NCBI RefSeq assembly: GCF_051106095.1 | Contig: NC_135785.1 | Span: 97,714,001 to 97,778,000 of the forward strand | DNA: 64,000 nt | From: Pogona vitticeps | Taxonomy: Eukaryota > Chordata > Lepidosauria > Squamata > Agamidae | Direction of reading: 5' to 3' | Shown: positions 57,214-64,000 of the stretch, one piece after another | How the letters are laid out: each line of letters starts with the position of its first letter | How positions within the stretch are numbered: the stretch's first letter is position 1 | Notes under the pieces: generated by a model | Told to the model about the DNA's origin: nothing | Database searches by the model: none | What the model saw: the letters and a program-made list of their open reading frames with translations, nothing else | Program-made: the position numbers and the translations under genes

Positions 57214-57741
57214 TGTTGGATGGTCAAGCAATCTAGATGTAAATTTCAAAGGGGAAGGGCCTGCAACACAAACTAACTTGTTTGCTTGTTTGTTTACATG
57301 CTGACCAATTAGAAAGTTTGTTGTTCCCGGGTAGGGAGGCTCCACCCCTGTTTCCGGCCCTCCTGGCCATGAGGTGATTCAACCACCATTGTTGGTCACC
57401 ATTCCTGCACACGCTCTTCACCTGGAAAGATGTAAAGGTTCCATGCTGGCCCACTGAGACTGGAGACCTCTCCAGCCACGTGGGGCCAGAACAGAAGAAC
57501 ATTGTATTCGCTATTTTTATTCCTGTATCTACCTGAAACCTTCTAAATGCTTATCTTCGTGAGTAGAATATAGATTTCTTTCTTTTATACAAAATAAGAC
57601 CTCCTGAGTGTTATTTCTTAAATGCTAGTATTTGGTGAGGGGCGGGTACAAAGGGAAACTTCTAGCTAATTCTGCCTGAACCGGCTGGCACTTCTGCTGT
57701 GCATTTGTACTGGAATTCAGTACAGTACCAGAACTCTCAAC
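57214..57741 (+). repeat. copia 5' LTR
   Basis: Begins TGTTGGATGGTCAAGC and ends ACTCTCAAC(G), with short inverted TGTTG/CAAC(G) ends. It is nearly identical to 61980-62507. Confidence 0.95.
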
Positions 57742-57756
57742 GGGTTATGGGCCCAG
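57742..57756 (+). other. copia primer-binding site, initiator tRNA-Met anticodon arm
   Basis: GGGTTATGGGCCCAG lies directly after the 5' LTR. It is the exact complement of CTGGGCCCATAACCC, the anticodon stem-loop of vertebrate initiator tRNA-Met. Drosophila copia is known to prime from an internally cleaved initiator tRNA-Met half, and this site fits the same mode. Confidence 0.88.
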
Positions 57757-58146
57757 AGAATGACTAAACAGCCAGCAAAAAGGAAAAGATTAGCTAAGAA
57801 GTATTTTTCGGGCGTTTGTTGTTTTCCAAGTGTATCTTGCGTTTCTTTTTCTCCCCCCCCCCCCCAATATACCAAACTAGCTGAAGAGAGTTTGCTGTTG
57901 TTTGCTTGTTGATTTTGTGCTGAAAAGGAGGCAGGAATGGCAGAAAAGAAGGAAGTTAAATTGCCAGCCTTAACCTCATTTAATTTTGTGAGATGGAAAC
58001 AAAGACTATTACTGGAATTTAAGGGCATGGAGCTCAATGATTGCTTAAATTCAGACAAACCAGAAGAAAGCAAAGCTAAAGTATAATGGGAAAAGAAAGA
58101 TATAACTGCACAAACAATAATTTTTCGCAACCTAACTGATGAACAA

Positions 58147-61100
58147 TTGGCCTGTGTTGCAAATTGTGAAACAGCAAAAGAAATGCTTAAAAATCTGGAG
58201 GAATCTTTTGGGATTGCAAGCCACCAAACTGAGGCAGCATTAATTAAGGATTTAACCAGGATCCGCTTAAATAATAAGAAGGATTGTGAAAAACACATAT
58301 CTGAATTTTTAAATATTACAGATAATCTGATTGCATCTGGTCATCAAATGCCTGATAGGATGAAAAGGGGATTTCTGCTAGCATCCCTAGGAGAACGTTT
58401 TGATGCTTTTGCCTCAGTTGTAAATGCGCAACAGTTGTCTTTTGATGCCAGTGTTAAGGCTCTGAGAGATGAATGCAGAAACCAGACAGGAGGCTATTTC
58501 AGTTCCCAAGAGGCAAGTGGATCAAATTACCTGATTCAAAACAGGAGCCATAGAAAGGCTCCGCCCCACGACCAATCACGTATCAGCTGCTGGTCTTGTG
58601 GGAGGAGAGGACATAGATCAAGGGACTGTGACGCCCACAAGGAGGCTCCAGCCAATGGGAGCTCTCCCCAAGTTGAACAAAGAGCCAGCAAAGGCAAGAA
58701 TGCAGCTTCTGGTCACAAGAGGGACAGAGCTACAGAAAGGCCAAAGAAAGAAACTAAACAGAGTGCATTTATAGCTTATGAAGTTACACCGAGCTACCAG
58801 AGAAATAGAGGCTCATGGATTATCGACAGTGGATGTTCACAGCATGCTACTCATGACAAAACATTTTTTAAAACTTTTGATTCATCAGCCAATGGGCAAA
58901 TTAAGGTGGCTGATGGGAACTGTGTGGAGGTGCAAGGCAAGGGGTCTGGAACTTTGATGTGTCTAACACCAAATGCAGTCTATGAAACTACTGTAAGTGA
59001 CGTGGTCTATGTTCCCAACCTTGACTGCAATATGCTCAGTGTGTCAAGTCTCGTGAAAAAGGGTTTTGATGTACATTTTTATGGTGAAAAATGCACAGTT
59101 GAAAAGGACAATGAAATATATTTGGAAGCTTATGAATCTAATGGCATATATAAAGTCAGTCTCTTAGATGAACAGGTGCAGATCAACACAGCGCAGATGG
59201 TGCAAGAAGAAGTGAGCAGCCTGGACCTGTGGCATCGCAGATTTGCACATAGAGACACAAGTGCAATCCTGGAACTGCACAAAAGAAATCTGGTCAAAGG
59301 ACTTGAGGTAAAGCCACATGACAGTAACAAGACATCCAGGTGCGTAAGTTGCCTTACAGAAAAAGGGGTCAGACCCTCATTTCATTCAAGTACTGAACAA
59401 AGAAGCACAAAAGTGTTAGACTTGATTCACACTGACTTATGTGGACCAATTAATGTACCATCGATGGGAGGCAACAGATATATTCTAATTTTTCTGGATG
59501 ATTTTTCAAGGTACTGTGTCACCTACCTACCGAAGGACAAGAGTGAAACCCACAACCTTCTGAGGAAATACGTGGCCATGGTGAGCAACAAATTTGAAAG
59601 AAAACCTAAGGTTTTTCAGTCAGATAACGGTGGTGAGTACATTTCAAACCACACACAGACATTCTTTGAGGAACAAGGTATCCTACACAGAAGGACTGTT
59701 CCATACACACCAGAACAAAATGGAGTAGCTGAGAGAAAACTAAGGTCTCTTCTGGAGATGACTAGATGCATGCTTGCAGATGCAGAGCTACCCACCAGGA
59801 TGTGGGGTGAAGCTATTATAACTGCTACTTACCTTCAGAACAGACTACCAACAAAAGCTACCACAAAAACACCATTTGAACTTTGGCATGGTAGAGTCCC
59901 AAACATCTCACACATTAGAGTTTTTGGAAGCATTGCATACTCTTACATTCCCAAAGAGAAAAGGCATAAGTTGGACTCTAGAACTGAACAAACAATTCTT
60001 ATTGGGTATGCTTCAGGTGTCAAGGGTTACAGAGTCATGAATCTGAGAACTGGTGAGGTCAGTACAAGGCACGTGGTTCACTTTGATGAACAAAGGAAGG
60101 CTGACAAGAGAGGGACTGTGCTAGACAACTCTGATGAACAGAATCAATACAGCCAACCTCTCCTAGACATACCTATCCCAGTGCCCTCACAAAACGAACC
60201 AGAGGAAGAGGAAGATGACGATGAGATGAAGAATGAGAGCAGTACACCAACAGAAGGGGATACGGATGGAGCAGTTGACAACTCTGCAGAACCAGAGGAT
60301 GGCACCACGCTGCCAGAGGTTCCAGAACCAGAGGTCAGACGCTCATCACGGTCCAACAGAGGTGTGCCGCCGCTTCGCCTGTCCTACCTTGCAAGGTCGT
60401 CGCGGACAGACGAGCCAGCGACCTGGGAAGAAGTTGAACAAATGCCAGCACAAGAGGGAGCCAAATGGAAACAAGCTGCGAAAGAGGAGATAGAAGCCCT
60501 ACACAAGAATGAAACATGGACATTGACAAAGTTACCAGCAGGAAAGAAAGCAATCGGATGCAAATGGGTATTCAAAGAGAAAAAGGGAGCAGATGGACAA
60601 GTGGAACGCTACAAAGCAAGATTAGTTGCCAAAGGATTTCTACAAAAGTATGGAGAAGACTTTGATGAAACCTTTGCTCCAGTTGTGAAACACAGCACTA
60701 TAAGAATGCTCCTGAGTATTGCAGCATCCAGACAGATGCTAGTCAAGCACCTAGATGTCAAAACTGCATTTCTTCATGGCGAAATTGAAGAAGACCTCTA
60801 CATGCGACAACCACCAGGCTTCATTGACAAGAAGCACCCCGACTTTGTCTGCAAACTGAAGAAAGGCCTTTATGGACTGAAACAGGCAGCCAGAGCCTGG
60901 AATGAGAAGTTGAACAAAATGCTACTTCAGCAAGGCTTCACGCAAGGAAGAGCAGATCAGTGCCTCTATACTAGGAACAGGAATGGACACTACACATATA
61001 TTCTAGCCTATGTTGATGACCTCATAGTAGCAACCCATGAAGAAGGGGAGTACAGAGGTATAGTACAGAATCTGAGCAAAGAGGTAGAAATAAAGGAGCT

Positions 61101-61959
61101 GGGAAATGCGACATATTATTTGGGTATTCAAATTGAGAAAGCAGCAGATGGCTCATATTTATTGAGTCAGAAACAAAAGATACTTGAACTGTTAGATATG
61201 CTAGGTATGCAGGATGCCCATGGTGCTGCTACACCAATGACTACAGATTTTTACAAAAGTAAAGAGAAAGGAGAACCTTTGCCCGACAGTAACCAGTATA
61301 GAGCAGCTATAGGGAAGCTCTTATACTTGACAACTACTGCAAGACCTGATATTGCCACTGCAGTAGGAATATTGAGCAGAAAAGTCAGCTCACCGACACA
61401 GAGTGATTGGACAGCAGTAACAAGAGTAGTTAGATACTTGAAAGGGACCATGGACTTTAAGATAAGACTGCCAGCTAGTGACACCCCAAAACTTGTGGGA
61501 ATGGTAGATTCGGACTGGGCTGAGGATCCAGAAGATCGTAAATCCACTAGTGGTTTCCTCTTTATGTATGGGGATGGTCCTATCTCATGGGGCAGTCGTA
61601 AACAGGATGTTGTAGCTTTGTCTTCCACAGAAGCAGAGTTCATTGCAGCGGCAGAAGCATGCAGAGAACTGCTATGGCTGGAGAAGCTGCTGACGGACTT
61701 CGAGATAGAAGGAGGAACACCGTTCCAGATGATGGAGGACAATCAAAGCTGCATCAGGCTATCGCATGCAGAAAAGATGAACGCGCGCACCAAGCACATT
61801 AGTGTGAGACATGAGTTAGCGCGAGACCTGGTCCAGAGGGGTACCATTCAGATGACCTACTGTCCGTCCACGGAGATGACAGCAGACATCCTGACAAAAC
61901 CTCTACCAAGAGATCGCTTCCAGAACCTGCGAAGCTTGATGGGACTTGTTGAAATTTAG
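58147..61959 (+). CDS. copia gag-pol long frame (fossil element)
   Basis: A 1270-residue frame. Domains in order are a gag C-terminal zinc knuckle (CWSCGRRGHRSRDC, about residues 148-161) and an aspartic protease around WIIDSGCSQHAT (about 224-235). The integrase has an H/C zinc region (about 363-410) and catalytic residues in TDLCGP, QSDNGGEY and NGVAER (about 430, 493, 529). The reverse transcriptase has KARLVAKGF, LDVKTAFLHGEI, KGLYGLKQAARAWN and YVDD (about 955-958). The RNase H has DSDWAEDPEDRKSTSG, ALSSTEAEF and EDNQSC (about 1121-1200). This is the standard Ty1/copia order, integrase before reverse transcriptase. The family makes a cytoplasmic particle and a cDNA copy. Frames on the other strand are shadows. 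Confidence 0.95.
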   Translation: MACVANCETAKEMLKNLEESFGIASHQTEAALIKDLTRIRLNNKKDCEKHISEFLNITDNLIASGHQMPDRMKRGFLLASLGERFDAFASVVNAQQLSFDASVKALRDECRNQTGGYFSSQEASGSNYLIQNRSHRKAPPHDQSRISCWSCGRRGHRSRDCDAHKEAPANGSSPQVEQRASKGKNAASGHKRDRATERPKKETKQSAFIAYEVTPSYQRNRGSWIIDSGCSQHATHDKTFFKTFDSSANGQIKVADGNCVEVQGKGSGTLMCLTPNAVYETTVSDVVYVPNLDCNMLSVSSLVKKGFDVHFYGEKCTVEKDNEIYLEAYESNGIYKVSLLDEQVQINTAQMVQEEVSSLDLWHRRFAHRDTSAILELHKRNLVKGLEVKPHDSNKTSRCVSCLTEKGVRPSFHSSTEQRSTKVLDLIHTDLCGPINVPSMGGNRYILIFLDDFSRYCVTYLPKDKSETHNLLRKYVAMVSNKFERKPKVFQSDNGGEYISNHTQTFFEEQGILHRRTVPYTPEQNGVAERKLRSLLEMTRCMLADAELPTRMWGEAIITATYLQNRLPTKATTKTPFELWHGRVPNISHIRVFGSIAYSYIPKEKRHKLDSRTEQTILIGYASGVKGYRVMNLRTGEVSTRHVVHFDEQRKADKRGTVLDNSDEQNQYSQPLLDIPIPVPSQNEPEEEEDDDEMKNESSTPTEGDTDGAVDNSAEPEDGTTLPEVPEPEVRRSSRSNRGVPPLRLSYLARSSRTDEPATWEEVEQMPAQEGAKWKQAAKEEIEALHKNETWTLTKLPAGKKAIGCKWVFKEKKGADGQVERYKARLVAKGFLQKYGEDFDETFAPVVKHSTIRMLLSIAASRQMLVKHLDVKTAFLHGEIEEDLYMRQPPGFIDKKHPDFVCKLKKGLYGLKQAARAWNEKLNKMLLQQGFTQGRADQCLYTRNRNGHYTYILAYVDDLIVATHEEGEYRGIVQNLSKEVEIKELGNATYYLGIQIEKAADGSYLLSQKQKILELLDMLGMQDAHGAATPMTTDFYKSKEKGEPLPDSNQYRAAIGKLLYLTTTARPDIATAVGILSRKVSSPTQSDWTAVTRVVRYLKGTMDFKIRLPASDTPKLVGMVDSDWAEDPEDRKSTSGFLFMYGDGPISWGSRKQDVVALSSTEAEFIAAAEACRELLWLEKLLTDFEIEGGTPFQMMEDNQSCIRLSHAEKMNARTKHISVRHELARDLVQRGTIQMTYCPSTEMTADILTKPLPRDRFQNLRSLMGLVEI

Positions 61960-61979
61960 CATGCTAGATTGAGAAGGGG

Positions 61980-62507
61980 TGTTGGATGGTCAAGCAATCT
62001 AGATGTAAATTTCAAAGGGGAAGGGCCTGCAACACAAACTAACTTGTTTGCTTGTTTGTTTACATGCTGACCAATTAGAAAGTTTGTTGTTCCCGGGTAG
62101 GGAGGCTCCACCCCTGTTTCCGGCCCTCCTGGCCATGAGGTGATTCAACCACCATTGTTGGTCACCATTCCTGCACACGCTCTTCACCTGGAAAGATGTA
62201 AAGGTTCCATGCCAGCCCACTGAGACTGGAGACCTCTCCAGCCACGTGGGGCCAGAACAGAAGAACATTGTATTCGCTATTTTTATTCCTGTATCTACCT
62301 GAAACCTTCTAAATGCTTATCTTCGTGAGTAGAATATAGATTTCTTTCTTTTATACAAAATAAGACCTCCTGAGTGTTATTTCTTAAATGCTAGTATTTG
62401 GTGAGGGGCGGGTACAAAGGGAAACTTCTAGCTAATTCTGCCTGAACCGGCTGGCACTTCTGCTGTGCATTTGTACTGGAATTCAGTACAGTACCAGAAC
62501 TCTCAAC
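61980..62507 (+). repeat. copia 3' LTR
   Basis: Follows the purine-rich GAGAAGGGG and begins TGTTGGATGGTCAAGC. It matches the 5' LTR except at two adjacent bases. Confidence 0.95.
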
Positions 62508-62550
62508 GATTGAGCGCTGATGAATTTCAATTAAAACTGCATGACTATAT
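62508..62550. repeat. 43-bp flanking direct repeat, right copy
   Basis: Identical to 57171-57213 and followed by non-matching GACCTAAAG. Together the two copies bracket the copia element. Confidence 0.95.
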
Positions 62551-63296
62551 GACCTAAAGTTCAATGCGAGGAAGTCAGTTGTGGAATTGTCTTTTTTGAG
62601 CGGGTAATCAAAGTTGTTTGTTCAGCCCACAAGAGTGGTTTAGATTTGTTCTAATCAATTTGACATCACTTTTGTTTGCTTTCTGGCAGTGTGATTGCCT
62701 GATCAGAAGCAAAGGGTGCTCGTGGGGATATCAGTTCCCCTCAAACAATTACTGTACCTCTTGTCTCCAAACTCTCTCTCTTTCTCTCTCTCTTGGATTC
62801 TACTCAGTACTGAAACAGATTTTCACTGGGTTTTTTAAACAATGTTTTCATTTAAAAAATGTTTTAAAACAATTTTATAATTTTATAAAGAGAGAAATGA
62901 TCAGGATCCTTATATGCTTGCTGCCAGCAATCCAGCAGTCGCATTGTTGTTATTGTTGTTGTTGAAATGGCACTGGTTCTGTTGCTGGAGATTCAACACG
63001 AACCTTTTTTTTTTCTTCCGACCCTGCTGACTTCTGCAAATTAGTTTGGACAGCTAACAGTGATTTAACCATGGGGAACCTGAATTCCATAGCTGCAAAT
63101 CAAGCAGATCAATCCACCTTTTCTCTGTAGCATATTCACACTTTGAGTTAGGTGTCTGGCTGAGGAACCAGAAGCTGGGAATTTGATTTGCCCTGTATTA
63201 TTAAATGGATCTAGCCAGGATCTCTGCTAATATGGAGGCTCTCCTCCATAGAGTGGCTGTTAACACATCCCACACTTTTGCACACAAACACAAACA

Positions 63297-63328
<32 letters not shown>

Positions 63329-64000
63329 CAGACAGACAGAGAAGGCGGCACTGGATTTAGGAGGGGAAATGTATGACTTTATTTTCATGTACAGTACATG
63401 TACATATGCAAATAATAGATAATTATAATTTTCAGTTTTTCCCAATTGTGGGTCCCCACAGGTTCTGAGACTATAACTCATTATCCCCAACCATCACAGC
63501 CAGTGTTCAGGTTCATGAAAGTGTAATCCAAGAATATTCCAGGTTGGGAAAGGCTGATGAATGTACAAAACATCTTATTGAAGTGGAAGAGAATGAAACC
63601 AGGTGACCTATGTGCCTGCTCCGTCTGCTGCCCAGCTATTAGCAGATGGGTAACCTCAAGGATCTTGCCTCAACCTTCTTTACCTTTAAACCAGATTAGG
63701 ACTACAAAGCACTTCTAATAAAAAACGCTCCCAAACAAAGAACAATGATCTGTAAAATAGGAATTGCCCTCTTGCTGCTTTAGGTACAGAGAATGGATGG
63801 ACAGAAGACAGAGAGGCCTTTCCAGCTCTCTCATGGAAGTTGCAGAGGTATGCCTAGTTTAGCCATTTCAAGGCCCAATTTTTAGCTCATGTTCAAGCCA
63901 ATTTAATTTCCACAAGCATTCTCCTAAACTGATCTCTTTGATCTTTTAGCTGAAGCACTGATTTTTTTAAAAAAAACTCTTTTATTGTGAGATTGGCATG
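62551..64000. other. Non-coding DNA at the window end
   Basis: Contains a SINE-head-like stretch (about 63145-63200, GTGTCTGGCTGAGGAACCAG), the CA/GA microsatellite (63286-63345) and a hAT-like remnant (about 63465-63560, CTATAACTCATTATCCCCAA). Nothing coding is recognised. Confidence 0.5.
63286..63345. repeat. (CA)n(GA)n(GACA)n compound microsatellite
   Basis: Alternating CA from about 63286 passes into GA at about 63315 and a short GACA tract to about 63342. Confidence 0.95.

Larger units (their letters stand above)
57214..62507 (+). mobile_element. Ty1/copia LTR retrotransposon (young fossil)
   Basis: A 5.3-kb element with 528-bp LTRs (57214-57741 and 61980-62507), a primer-binding site, a single gag-pol region in copia order (gag, protease, integrase, reverse transcriptase, RNase H) and a polypurine tract at 61971-61979. 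There is no envelope. The LTRs differ at only two adjacent positions (about 0.4%). That points to insertion within roughly the last one to few million years under usual vertebrate rates (inference). It looks nearly whole, with about one break. Confidence 0.95.

Noticed and set aside
36000-64000. Exons of the neighbouring gene RTKN2, expected upstream of ZNF365 by mammalian synteny
   Set aside because: No frame or splice-bounded peptide resembling it was found in this interval. It probably lies beyond the window.

Overview
The window is vertebrate nuclear DNA, most likely from a squamate reptile (probably a lizard). The evidence is one recognisable vertebrate gene in short exons with GT/AG splice sites and a CpG-island promoter, plus a squamate-style repeat load: a BovB/RTE LINE, R4/Dong LINEs, tRNA-derived SINEs ending in a BovB-like tail, L2- and L1-like LINE ends, many TA-flanked CAGTGG...CCACTG inverted-repeat elements, a DIRS element and a young Ty1/copia element. 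No bacterial-type genes, operons, CRISPR arrays or tRNA/rRNA genes were seen.

1-17 kb is non-coding DNA with an R4/Dong LINE at about 2.2-5.2 kb. That LINE is split by a GC-rich inverted-repeat element, and a second such element lies at 6.8-7.7 kb.

17.08-35.5 kb holds the only host gene found, ZNF365, on the minus strand. It has a 5' UTR exon in a CpG island near 35.1 kb and four coding exons (30965-31686, 23054-23234, 19018-19055, 17084-17333). Their lengths sum to 1191 nt with compatible splice phases, giving 396 residues. Introns carry SINEs, microsatellites and a perfect 96-bp palindrome close to exon 3. The leader may contain a 65-codon upstream frame whose stop overlaps the main ATG.

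35.5-64 kb, upstream of ZNF365, is a nest of mobile elements: an unfamiliar element with repeated end motifs beside the promoter (35.58-36.04 kb), R4 and L1 LINE ends, a BovB LINE (42.5-46.8 kb) interrupted by at least two insertions, a broken DIRS element (48.57-54.61 kb), an L2-like LINE cut by two inverted-repeat elements (54.6-56.2 kb), and a nearly whole copia element (57.21-62.51 kb). The copia element has almost identical LTRs and a tRNA-iMet anticodon-arm primer site, and it is flanked by an unusually long 42-43 bp direct repeat.

The most noteworthy observations are the 43-bp duplication around the copia element, the perfect palindrome in ZNF365 intron 2, the TTTC microsatellite that stands in the pyrimidine-tract position of exon 3, the stop/start overlap in the ZNF365 leader, and the private word repeated inside each TA-flanked element.
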